From Lutjanus erythropterus (taxonomy: Eukaryota > Chordata > Actinopteri > Lutjaniformes > Lutjanidae), in NCBI GenBank assembly GCA_020091685.1, contig CM034596.1:1364001-1428000 (forward strand): a stretch of DNA of 64,000 nt, read 5' to 3'. The position numbers were made by a program, and so were the translations under genes. The notes beneath the pieces were generated by a model, which saw only the letters and a list, made by a program, of their open reading frames with translations, was not told the origin of the DNA and did not search any database. This document shows, piece after piece, positions 36,832-47,395 of the stretch (positions within the stretch are counted from its first letter, which is position 1; each line of letters opens with the position of its first letter).

Positions 36832-37305
36832 GTGTAGAGCAGACCTGAGCAGCCCGGGGTCCAGATGCGGCCCACTGAAAGGTTTCATGTGGCCCACAAG
36901 GCCATCATTGAAATACCAAAAATTAAACAACTAGCTAACTAACAGTCAATAGCAATTTGCTTACCATTAAACTGTTATCAGACCTTAATTTTGAAAGGGC
37001 TCAGTGCTGTGTTCATGTTAATGATAAAGAACTGTATCTTTCATGTTAAACTTTAACCTTATTCACTCAGTGTTATACATCTGTATTTTTTATAGTGTTC
37101 TTCTTCTACTTTTGCTGTTAATATCATTGCAACCTGTAAGCAGCATCCATGGTCCACTGTAAAACATCAAGTTTGGGACATCACCAACAAAATATTAGTC
37201 CACATGGCAATTCAGAAAGAACACCCTCTAACCATGCCATTATTAGAGATTTTATATTAAATAATAATAATAATAATATCCATCCATCCATCCATTGTCT
37301 TCCGC

Positions 37306-40300
37306 TTATCCAGGGTCGGGTCGCGGGGGCAGCAGTCTGAGCAGGGACACCCAGACTTTCCTCTCCCTGGACACTTCCTCCAGGTGTTCCGGAGGGACCC
37401 CAAGGCATTCCAAGGCCAGCCGAGTGACATAGTCACTCCAGCGTGTCCTGGGTCTTCCCCGGGGCCTCCTCACAGTGGGGCATGCCCGGAACACCTCCCC
37501 AGGGAGGCGCCCAGGAGGCATCCGATATAGATGCCCAAGCCACCTCAGCTGACTCCTCTCGACGCGGAGGAGCAGCGGCTCTACTACTCACGACCCAAAG
37601 TTCATAACCATAGGTGAGGGTAGGAACGTAGATTGACCGGAAAATCGAGAGCTTCGCCTTTCGGCTCAGCTCCTTTCCCACGACAGACTGGCGCAACGAC
37701 CACATTACTGCTACTGCCGCACCAATCCGTCTGCCAATCTCACATTCCATCCTCCCCTCACTCATAAACAAGACCCCAAGATACTTGAACTCCTCCACTT
37801 GAGGCAGGCTCTCTCCTCCGACCCGGAGGGAGCAAGCCACCTTTTTCCGGTCGAGAACCATGGCCTCGGACTTGGAGGTGCTGATTCTCATCCCAGCCGC
37901 TTCGCACTCGGCTGCAAACCGCCCCAGTACAAGCTGAAGGTCCTGGTTCGAAGGAGCCAACAGGACGACATCATCTGCAAAAAGCAGAGATGAAATCCTG
38001 TGGTCCCCGAACCGGACTCCCTCCAGCCCCTGGCTGCGCCTAGAAATTCTGTCCATAAAAATAATGAACAGAACCGATGACAAAGGGCAGCCCTGCCGGA
38101 GTCCAACATGCACCGGGAACAGGTCTGACTTACTGCCGGCAATGCGAACCAAGCTCCTGCTCCGGTCATACAGAGACCTTAGCAGAGGGCCCCGAACTCC
38201 ATACTCCCGAAGCACCTCCCACAGAATGCCACAAGGGACACGGTCTAATGCCTTCTCCAAGTCCACAAAACACATGTGGACTGGTTGGACAAACTTCCAT
38301 GAACCCTCAAGCACCCTGCGGAGGGTATAAAATTGGTCCAGTGTTCCACGACCAGGACGAAAACCGCATTGTTCCTCCTGGATCCGAGGTTCGACTATTG
38401 GCCGAATTCTCCTCTCCAGTACCCTGGAATAGACTTTACCAGGGAGGCTGAGGAGTGTGATCCCCCTGTAGTTGGAGCACAGCCTCCGATCCCTTTTCTT
38501 AAATAGAGGGACCACCACCCCGGTCTGCCAGTCCAGAGGCACTGTCCCCAACTGCCATGCGACGTTGCAGAGGCATGTCAACCAAGACAGCCCTACAACA
38601 TCCAAAGACTTGAGGTACTCAGGGCGGATCTCATCCACCCCCGGTGCCTTGCCACTGGGGAGCTTCCGAACTACCTCAGTGACTTCAGCTTGGGTGATGA
38701 ATGAGTCAACCTCTGGGTCCCCAGCCTCTGCTTCCTCTATGGAGGGCGTGTCAGGGGGATTGAGGAGATCCTCGAAGTATTCCTTCCACCGCCCGACAAT
38801 ATCCCCAGTCGAAGTCATCAGCTCCCCATCACCACTGTAAACAGTGTTGGCAGGGTACTGCTTCCCCCTTCTGAGGCTGGTTTGCCAGAATTTCCTCGAG
38901 GCCAACCGGTAGTCCTCCTCCATGGCCTCCCTGAACTTTTCCCATACCCAAGTTTTTGCTTCCACAACCACCCAGGCCGCAGCGCGCTTGGGTGGTTGCG
39001 CGCTTGGGTGGTTGCAGGCCAAGCGCAGGCCACGAGCCAATCAAGCTCGATAAGACTCCTTCTTCAGCCTGACGGCATCCCTTACCTCCGGTGTCCACCA
39101 CCGGTTTCGGGGATTGCCGCCGTGACAGGCACCGGCGACCTTACGGCCACAGCTCCGAACGGCTGCGTCAACAATGGAGGCAGAGAACATGGTCCATTCG
39201 GACTCGATGTCTCCAGCCTCCCTCGGGATCTGGTCAAAGCTCTCCCGTAGGTGAGAGTTGAAGACCCCTCTGACAAATGGTTCCACCAGACATTTCCAAC
39301 AGACCCTCACAGTACGTTTGGGCCTGCCAAGTCTGTCCAGCTTCCTCCCCTGCCAGCGGGTGACCAGGTGGTGATCAGTTGACAGCTCAGCCCCTCTCTT
39401 CACCCGAGTGTCCAAGACACACGGCCGGAGGTCAGTTGACACGACCACAAAGTCAGTCATTGACCTCCGACCTAGGGCGTCCCTGTGCCACGTGCACTGG
39501 TGGACACCCTTATGCTTGAACATGGTGTTCGTTATGGACAAACTGTGACTAGCACAGAAGTCCAATAACAGAACACCACTCGGGTTCAGATCGGGGGGGC
39601 TGTTCCTCCCAATCACGCCCCTCCAGGTAACACTGTTGTCACCCACGTGAGCGTCCCCCAGCAGAACGACGGAGTCCCCAGTCGGAGCACTCTCCAGCAC
39701 CCCTCCCAAGGTCTACAAGAAGGCCAGGTACTCTGCACTGCCGTTCGGCCCATAGGCCGAAACGACAGTGAGGCACCTATCCCCGACCCGAAGGCGCAGG
39801 GCAGCAACCCTCTCGTTCACCGGGGAAAACTCCAACACATGGCGGCTGAGCTAGGGGGCTATAAGCAAGCCCACACCAGACCGCCGCCTCTCACCGTGGG
39901 CAACTCCAGAGTAGAAAAGAGTCCAGCCTCTCTCAAGGAGTTGGGTTCCAAAGCCCCGACTGTGTGTGGAGGTGAGCCCGACTATCTCTAGCCGGTACCG
40001 CTCAAACTCCCGCACCAGCTCAGGCTCCTTCCCCCCCAGCGAGGTGACATTCCATGTCCCCACTGTGAGATTCCATGTCCTGGGATTGGGTCGTTGGGGC
40101 CCCCGCCCACGACTGCCACCCAAACCACATTGCATTGGCCCCTTCTGAACCCTCCTGCGGGTGATGGGCCTACGGGAAGGTGGGCCCACGTCGCTCCCTC
40201 GGGCTGGGCCCGGCCGGGTCCCGTGGGCAAAGACCCGGCCACCAGGCGCTCGCCTGCAAGCCCCAACCCCAGGCCTGGCTCCAGGGTGGGGCCCCGGTAA

Positions 40301-40345
40301 TGCCAATCCGGGCGACGTAAACAACCCTGGTGTTAAACGCTTCAT
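37306..40345 (-). pseudogene. Rex3 EN-RT polyprotein, copy 1, disrupted
   Basis: RTE LINEs encode one protein of about 1,000 residues: an apurinic-type endonuclease, then a reverse transcriptase, which nick the target and copy the RNA in place. Translation would start at the conserved ATG at 40345 (MKRLTPGLFT...), then a Pro/Arg/Gly-rich leader, then the endonuclease ([21 protein letters not shown] near its end). The RT domain is open from 39040 to 37433, with FRPGRGTLDQ, CFVDLEKALDRV, GLRQGCPLSSVLF and the catalytic box LLFADDVVLLAP. Visible damage: stops in the endonuclease near 39851 and 39712, loss of FN from the expected GDFNAHVG, a rearranged junction with a GCGCTTGGGTGGTTGC tandem repeat near 38985-39040, and a deletion of about 112 bp near 37578 that removes part of the thumb and shifts the frame. 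The last part (PPGRLPGEVFRACPTVRRP) continues in another frame to 37306. It is not functional as it stands. Confidence 0.9.
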
Positions 40346-40356
40346 TGAGGGCTTTG

Positions 40357-40503
40357 GAACCGCTCTTAGTCTGACCCATCAACTAAGACCTGTTTGCCTT
40401 GGGAGACCCTACCAGGGGCAACAAGCCCCCGACAACATAGCTACTAAGATCATTTAGGTTCTCAAACCCCTCCACCACGATAAGGTGGCGGTTCAAGGAG
40501 GGG
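40357..40503 (-). ncRNA. Candidate HDV-like self-cleaving ribozyme at the Rex3 5' end, copy 1
   Basis: Read from 40503 downward, the RNA fits the HDV double-pseudoknot order. P1 5' strand CCCCUCC (nt 1-7). P2 5' strand GAACCGC. P3 ACC, loop L3 UUAUCGU and P3 GGU, contiguous with the P1 3' strand GGAGGGG. Then a long P4 region whose base may pair UUUGA with UCAGA. Then J4/2 CUAAG, with the expected catalytic C at 40369, and P2 3' strand GCGGUUC (40363-40357). HDV ribozymes have a UCG in L3, and the antigenomic HDV form has CUAAG in J4/2. Cleavage would fall exactly 5' of nt 1, the element border set by the TSD. A weak point is that I could not draw a convincing P1.1. HDV-like ribozymes at LINE 5' ends (R2, some RTE) are established; this assignment is mine, by eye. 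Confidence 0.7.
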
Positions 40504-40610
40504 ATAATAATAATATTTTATATTATATTATTTGTGTCTGGCCCACGACAGCCTGATCAATTTCTCATGTGGCCCCCCATGAAAAATAATTGCCCACCCC
40601 TGGTATAGAG

Positions 40611-43600
40611 TGTCCAGTTTGGTGTCCTCTGGACTACAGGCCAGAATATACTTCCAGATGGCTGCATGGGCAGCTGCCAACACCACAATACAAAGTCATT
40701 CTGTGTATTATCAGGTCCAAATAGTGGTGAGGTCCATCTTAAATTCCTTCAAAGTCTTCACTGCATACATTCTATGAGTTTAGACAGACAGACTTGACTG
40801 GCTGGTGGGGGCATATGACTGTGCCACAGTAATTCTATATTTCGATTTTGCTCTGTTTTGTACTTTGATTGACAGCTGACTTATTATTCTTATGAGAGTG
40901 AAGTGATCAACAACTGCTTCAGTTTGAAATCAGTTTGTTTTAGTGAGGGACAATGTATGTGGATGTTGGATCTGGCAGTTATGGTGGCATTGCAGTAGGT
41001 GCCTCACCATCTGTTGGTTAGTGGGGATCTGCATTCTGGAGTCCGCTTGGAGGATGCATTCCACATGTAGCTGATGATGAGGAAGGAGACGAGGCCTTGC
41101 TGACCAGGGGGATTTATTGTCTGTGCAAAACACATTAAAATCAGTACAGCAACTTCTCATGACCAGCCTTCCACAAGCACACCTTTAAAAACAAGGGGAC
41201 AAAATAACAATCTATGTGAATCATGCTCTTTTCGCTTAACTTGAGATGGGTAACTTAGCATGCTACATAAAAGTGCTGCACTGATAAAAAAAAAAAGTTA
41301 ATAAATACACACACGGAAATAAATGTGCCAGCAACAGACAGCATGTTTGACCTGTACCCTGTAAAGTTTGCACCTCTGTTTAGTGTTTTTACCACATTTT
41401 AACACTTTCTAGGCAAGAACACTCATAAGTCTTACCTCTCCTCATGGGGTCCAGAAACCGAGTGAGGACAGCATTGCATGAGATCACACAACGAAAATTC
41501 AATTTAGCAAAATAAAAGCTCCCCAAAATAAGTACAGAAACTGGTTTAATCACATAAAAACAATAACAAAATATGAACAAACATGAAAGGTGGATTTGAT
41601 GAAATATAAAGCTATTATTAGTGGCCTCGCTGACAAGCTGCAGAAAGTCCGCATGGTGACAACAAATTGGAATAATGTGGTTGTCTGCACAGAGCCTACA
41701 CGTAAAACCTCTGATGACAAAATTTACATCATGCAGACCCTGTGACCACACTGACCCAACTCAAGTTCACACATAGGGATAAGCTTGCATGTGTCTGTGC
41801 ATGTGTCTACAAACTCAGCTCTGCCTGTTCTCCTGTTGCCACTATACTTCATTTTACTCAAGTCCTGTTAGCTTGTCATAGTTCTGTATTTAATGGGAAA
41901 GCTGTTGAGTTAGCTTGAGTTAGATTTTCCTCCATTTTGTTTGAAGTACATTTACGTAGTTGAATTTGGGTAATGTTTTTGAGCAAACACAGATAGTCAG
42001 AGGATATCTGTAGGAAGTTGGATTTTTTCAACATCTGCATGTCATACCACAGGATAACTTCTCCAGAAGTTGCAGTGGGCAGCACCAGATTGTTTTTTTG
42101 AGGTTCAATTCACAATGAATGGCAGCCTTATGAGTGTGATTGGGAATCTGTGGAAGATGATCTGCCAGCTTCTGATCAGAGGGCATTGAATTTTTTTTTT
42201 ATTATAGAAATTCCATGATGTATATCACTCCAAAACAGTCAACTCTTTGTAGGCATTGGATTATTAAAACAGTAGACAGTGTGTTGAGCCATTTTCAACC
42301 CATGAAATCCCAATTTTTCTAAATATGTGAAGAAATGTCAATATTAACACCAGCACTGATGTCTTTCATCACAATACAGTAATATAATTTAGCTCAAAAA
42401 CACATTTAAGTGGCAGTGCCTCTTTAGGTGAATGAGTAACACACTCCCCTCTTATATAACCTCTGGTGGGGTTTGTTAAAAGGCCTGTAACCTCCAGATG
42501 CAGCATTGTAACTGATCAGTGTTAAATGTTTGCACACTGCAGTTTTACTGCGTGACTCCCAGGTGTGAATGCATATAATTGTAACAATGTGAATAAAGCA
42601 GCATGCTGTTGGAAAGCACCATGCATGCTCAGCATGCCATTACATTTAGATTTTTTTAACAAATTAAATCTGGCGAATTTGGATCAGCCTGTAAAACTTT
42701 TACTGTGTGCATCACATCATCCAAAAACGACCCAGTAAGAATGTGGACTATATCCAGAAAACCATGAAGGTTTTGCTTACTGTGAAAAGGGGGAACAGAA
42801 ATAAACTGCACACCCCTCCCTCCACACACATTTTGAAATTATTGTTGATCAAAACTTGATCTATGCCAGAGGGAAAACCAATCAGATTATTCATGAGGCA
42901 ATCTCTGCAAGTATCATTAGCACGTCATCACGATATGTCTCCCCTTTTGGTGCTATCATTATGGCTAATCAGATTAGCATGTGTCATTACGTCAGAGTAC
43001 CTGTGCATCATTTCACTCCATGAAATGAAACTTACAACACATGGAACATCTTATCATATAGACGCCCATAGCAAAGACAGTGCAATATGCTTATATTTAG
43101 CAGGCATGCAATACTGGTATTACCTCATGTTGGCTTTCTCAAACACAAAGAAAAACACACATTACAAATGTACAGCCTCTCTCACATAGACACACATACT
43201 GTACAAACACAAATTTGTACAAACTGTCCCCTTCCATTATTATTGGATTATTTGTGTTTCCTGTTGAGAACATAAGAAAACATTAAGAGATTCTATCATC
43301 AAAATAAGCTTAATTTAATCCATTGATTTGTCATTAGCTTGAGATGTTTAAAGACTTAAAGCTGCTTTAGGCAGTTTATTTTTTGGTGTCATTAGGCAGC
43401 AGTTCTGTAATAACCTTTAAGCATGATGTAATTCAAGTGGTCTGGGAGAAAACTAGAGTTCTGCTCATCCTCTTGGCTCTATTTTCAGGATTCAGAAGAT
43501 CTAGCCTGTTAGAGGACACTTTGGCTAACCATAGTTTGGTAAGAGTAGTTGACTGTTGAGTCTCATTCCCAAAACGTCAAAGTTTCACACATTGGGAAAA

Positions 43601-44318
43601 AGACTTAACAACAGAGCGGTGATGGTATGTTGTTTTTCTGACCACGGTGAAAAAGTAACAGGATAGCGGTTTACCGCAACTGGCCAAATGATGACTTGAA
43701 AGATACAGCCATAAACATAGCATAGCTAACTTAAGATGTAGAGCAGTGCCTAATGTGTGTGTATAGTGTGCAAGTGAGGGTGAACGAGCAGCATGCTGAG
43801 AATGACAGTCCTGATAGTGTAACACAGCAATAAACTGTCAATCTGGCAATAAATGTACAGTTTAGGTTACAGTGTGTCCTCTCAAGATCCAGAAAAGTCT
43901 TGTCTATGATTTATAAACTGCGAAAAGTGAAGTAAACTGAACAGGAAATGCTAACAAGAGCAATACCCTTATATTGTTGCTGTTAGTATGTTATTAGCCA
44001 TCCACTGATAATCCCATGATGCCTTGGGTTGAGTCTGGCGGCCTATCAGAGGTTGTCATCCTTACTCCATAGAGGTACTAATAGATCCATGTGCTGATAT
44101 CAAAGGCATTGCTCAATAGAGGCATTCATGTTTGTGACATATATTCTGCTTTGCCTGTCTATGGAATAACATGAGATTGACCCTTCAAAATAAAATTTGC
44201 GGCGATGACGGTAATGAGCCCAACCCTGCATCAGGTATCACATAACCATGGTACTGCCGTAACACAGTTACTGTCACAGCTGTACTCAACAATCAGCTTC
44301 ATCTTTTTCCAGAATCCC
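40611..44318. other. No gene seen
   Basis: AT-rich sequence. Open frames are short and lack motifs. No terminal repeats or RNA genes were recognised. Confidence 0.5.
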
Positions 44319-44323
44319 TTCTG

Positions 44324-44718
44324 TATCACACCAGGCCAAAAAGAGGACTCAGATGCTGGACTCAATCGAGGGGTTTTTAATGAAGAAACGAGAGCAGGCA
44401 AAACAGGAACACAAAAAGCAGGAACAGGTCCAAAAGTAGGATATCTCTAGGAAAACTGTTAAGCTAGAGCACACTCTCAAACAAAGAGACGAACTGACAC
44501 AGACAAAGGGTGGCACAAGGACTAAATACACAAGGGAGGAGGGGTAATGAGGGATAGGTGAAACCAATCAGGGTGGGGCAGGCAATCACACAGGAGGGAA
44601 ACACACAGGGGCAGGAAGTGAAGTGCCTGAAACGAGAGACAAGGGTGAGTACCAAAATAAAACAGGAAAAACTGACAAAAACAGAAAACAAGGAAAACAT
44701 AACCTTCAGGATGTGACA
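44324..44718 (-). mobile_element. Probable solo LTR (fossil, LTR retrotransposon kin)
   Basis: A 395-bp block starts TGTCACATCC on the minus strand and ends GGTGTGATA, giving short inverted termini. An exact 5-bp direct repeat TTCTG lies on both sides (44319-44323 and 44719-44723). An ATTAAA polyadenylation-type signal sits near the 3' part on the minus strand. No internal coding region is attached, so it reads as a lone LTR left after the body was lost. The 5-bp duplication fits Gypsy-type or retrovirus-like elements; the family is not certain. The intact duplication suggests moderate age. Confidence 0.6.
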
Positions 44719-44723
44719 TTCTG

Positions 44724-46799
44724 AACCATTAATGAAACTGATAGAAACCATGTACATAGGATGGTTATGAGTTTGACAAGAAAGTCTTGAAATTCTTATA
44801 ATCATTTGTGACATTTGATTAGGCTGCATGTGGCTTGATTTGCCATGGTCCTAAATTTGTGGAAAGAGAAAATAAAACTGGCTGAAATTTTTTTTGTTAT
44901 TTCTACAACTCCCTGTTTTTTTGTCATGCCATTTGCATAAGTGAAGCAGCCATCTTCTCAGCAATTCCTGGATCAATTTAAAAAGAAGAAATCTCCCTAA
45001 AAGAAATCCAGCGCCCACAGAAATACGACTGTTCGAGGAATCCTGAAAACACAACAAAGTAACTCAAAGTAGAAAAAGGCCATTTCATCTCAACTGTCGA
45101 AGGCAGGGAGAAAAGTTAAGCGTGTCAGCACTTTTTGTCAGAGTGGCTCATCACATCTTGTTGTGGCTTGCCAGCACTGCAGCGCCTGAGGTGCTGTGAG
45201 CCTGTCACGAGAAGAGCAGATAGTGGCTCAGATGTGTAACTGGATCTGCATGGTGCCAAGTCTGCAAGTCCTGCTGCTGCTGGGTAAAAACATGCATCTG
45301 CAACAGCATGTTGGATATGAATGGGAAAATGGGAAATGTTGACAGAGGTTCAGCAGGTCAACTCAAATCATAAAGTACCATGAAAACGCCCCTGACCTGC
45401 TAATTGTGACAAATGTCTGATTAATTTTAGTCTGATCATGTTTGCATGTGTGTATTCAGGATGACAGAAAGTGTGCTGTTGAATAAAGTTTATATGTATG
45501 TGTGTTTTACCTTATAGCAGTAAACCAAAAGCAGTTCAGTGTATGTGAGGGGTAAAATTTTTGACTTTTTTAGTGGATACCTCTGCACTGCTTTGAATCA
45601 CAAAAAAACTATATGTCAGATCTGGTAAAATATTATGACAACACATACGATTTGTAGACTAGAGTTCTGTATCTACTTAAGCATAGCACGTAGAAACATC
45701 TGGTTCATATATCTGAAAAAAAAGTACAGCTTTATTTGTTCACTTTCTGGTTTTGAGACTGCATTTAATGGCATTTCTATGTGCAGCAAAGAAAAAGAAA
45801 CCTTCCCTTTACGCGACCATGCTGGCTTATAAATGCAGCAACTTTTGCAACTGTACAGGACATAGCTGCTGTATATCTTCCGGCTGTTTTTTTTTTTTTT
45901 TTTCCAGAACGGTGGTTTAACGGTATGTTCCGGCAGTCCTCACCAACTCATAAAGTTAAGAAAACATCACGTGACAGATGTTTGTGTCTAAGCGGTCATC
46001 GGTCACTGGTAAATACATCACATTAACTGGACTAATGAAAATGCCACTGCCAGAGATAAATAACGAAAGACTGACCTGTACCAGCAGCCTGGAGATGCTG
46101 TTAAAACAAATAGATGTTAAAGACATTAACCCGGAACACTGACAGCTGTCTGTCAATGTCTTACACAACACACACAACTCACACATGAACCTCATGTGCC
46201 ATCAGATTCTGACTTTTTCTTGGCTCAGGATGATACACTTATAATCGCCCAGTTTAAGGTGCCCAGTGGAGCTTCCCTGTAAGTAGCCAAAAGCTATCTT
46301 TACATTCAGTGTTACTCACCAAAATGTGTTGTGTGTATCCTTAAGGTCTAAAAAAACATGATGGATGCATTTCCTTCCTCATAAAATATTTGCAAAGTTG
46401 ATTTTCACAGTATTTTAAATCTTTGCTGGTGCATTTCAGTATACCTTGACATGTTACCCTCACCTGTTGGCAGGATTGTGTATGCTGTCAGAAAAACAGC
46501 TCCATAGTGCTAGCCTGAGGTCAAAAACTTAACAGGGAATCTTACAACTCAGACACACTGGTTTAACCCGTAATCCTTTATTCCTGCATATGACACATCC
46601 TTCAGGCTAGGCTATATGGGACGTGGCAAGCTAAATGTTGTTTGTAGACAAATTCAAAGCACAAAAAATGGTTAATAATGCAGTGCTTTGTGTCCATATA
46701 CATAGTTACATGCAAGTAGTTACTCTCCCGCATTGCTGGTATTTCACAAGAAATTTGTGTGAAATTATATTTCTCGAGTTAAGGCCAAACATTTGTTTC
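44724..46799. other. No gene seen
   Basis: No coding or RNA signal was recognised. A T-tract lies at about 45888-45905. Confidence 0.5.
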
Positions 46800-47395
46800 A
46801 TTAGGTCACAGTGACGTTCAACCACCAAAGTTGAAGCAGTTCAGAGTCCAGTGGTCTTTAGTACCAGAAATGAAGAAAATTCTCTAATGGCGTTCTTGAG
46901 ATGTGCCATTAATGAGACTGGGGTAGACATGAAGCTACAGTGACCTTTGACCGCCAAAATCTAGTCATTTCATTTTTTAGTGTAAGTGGATGTTTGTGCC
47001 AAGTAGGCATTCTTGAGATAACACAATCACAAGAATGGGACATGAGGTCACAATGACTTCAACGTCTGACCATCAAATTTAATCAGTTCATTCTTGAGTT
47101 TGAGCGGTCATTTGTGCCAACGTTGAAGAAATTCCCTCAGGGCTTTCTTGACATATTGCATACACAAGAATGGGATAACCCAAAAACACAATGCCTCTGG
47201 CCACAGCATCGAGGCATAAAGAAATGAATGTGCATGAAAAATATTAGGCTAATCAGCCCAGTAGCGATGAGATGAGAATGAAAGATTACCTGCAGACAAG
47301 TCCATGTCCATTGGTCATACATGCACTTGCACAAAGCGATTGCATAATCCCCTCCAGGCTTACACCAGGTGAAGATAATAAAGAACATTTGTCAA
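46800..47395 (+). repeat. Dispersed repeat family A, copy 3, with tandem internal units
   Basis: The 3' part has the same ordered landmarks as the other copies: AAATTCCCTCAGGGC, CACAAGAATGGGATAACC, CACAATGCCTCTGGCCACAG, GGCTAATCAGCCCAGTAG, TTACCTGCAGACAAG, GCGATTGCATAATCCCCTCC and GATAATAAAG. Upstream, about three diverged units of roughly 125 bp repeat the set GTCACAGTGAC / GACC(A/G)CCAAA / TCTTGAGAT / CACAAGAATGGG at about 46804, 46925 and 47043. No protein is encoded. Confidence 0.75.

Larger units (their letters stand above)
37280..40503 (-). mobile_element. Rex3: Rex3 (RTE-clade LINE), full-length copy 1
   Basis: The element is on the minus strand. The 5' end (CCCCTCCTTGAACCGCC) is at 40503, and the 3' end at 37280 is a GGATAAGCGG...(ATGG)n tail. 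A 13-bp TSD, ATAATAATAATAT, flanks it (37267-37279 and 40504-40516); because the target is itself an ATA microsatellite the exact borders could slip by a few bases. The family call comes from the protein (DWQTGVVVPLF, NYRGITLLSLPGKVYSRVLE, FADDVVLL) and from recall that the standard Rex3 RT PCR segment, from the GGTGACAAAGGGCAGCCCTG site to the ACCACCACCCCGGTCTGCCA site, is present in both copies. Rex3 is normally 5'-truncated in fish genomes, so a copy reaching the 5' end is notable. The element is much more GC-rich than its surroundings. Confidence 0.93.
36840..40602. mobile_element. hAT-type non-autonomous element split by Rex3
   Basis: The left end is CAGACCTGAGCAG and the reverse complement of the right end is CAGGGGTGGGCAATTATTTT. 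The near-identical 8-bp repeats GTGTAGAG (36832-36839) and GTATAGAG (40603-40610) flank them. Both subterminal regions carry ATGTGGCCC-type words (CATGTGGCCCACAAGG at left; CTCATGTGGCCCCCCATG at right). This matches a family I recognise in vertebrates by its CAGGGGTGGGCAA end. Without the Rex3 insertion (37280-40503 plus one TSD) the element is about 0.5 kb and has no coding capacity. Confidence 0.8.

Noticed and set aside
37267-37279. ATAATAATAATAT as a simple microsatellite only
   Set aside because: The same 13 bp recurs exactly at the other end of Rex3 copy 1 (40504-40516), so it is the target-site duplication, though its exact border could slip.
38077-40457. Plus-strand open frames of 88-131 codons across both Rex3 copies
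   Set aside because: They are antisense shadows of the GC-rich Rex3 reading frame on the minus strand.
44464-44829. Minus-strand open frame of 121 codons rich in Ser, Cys and Phe
   Set aside because: It lies mostly within the solo LTR fossil and shows no protein family.
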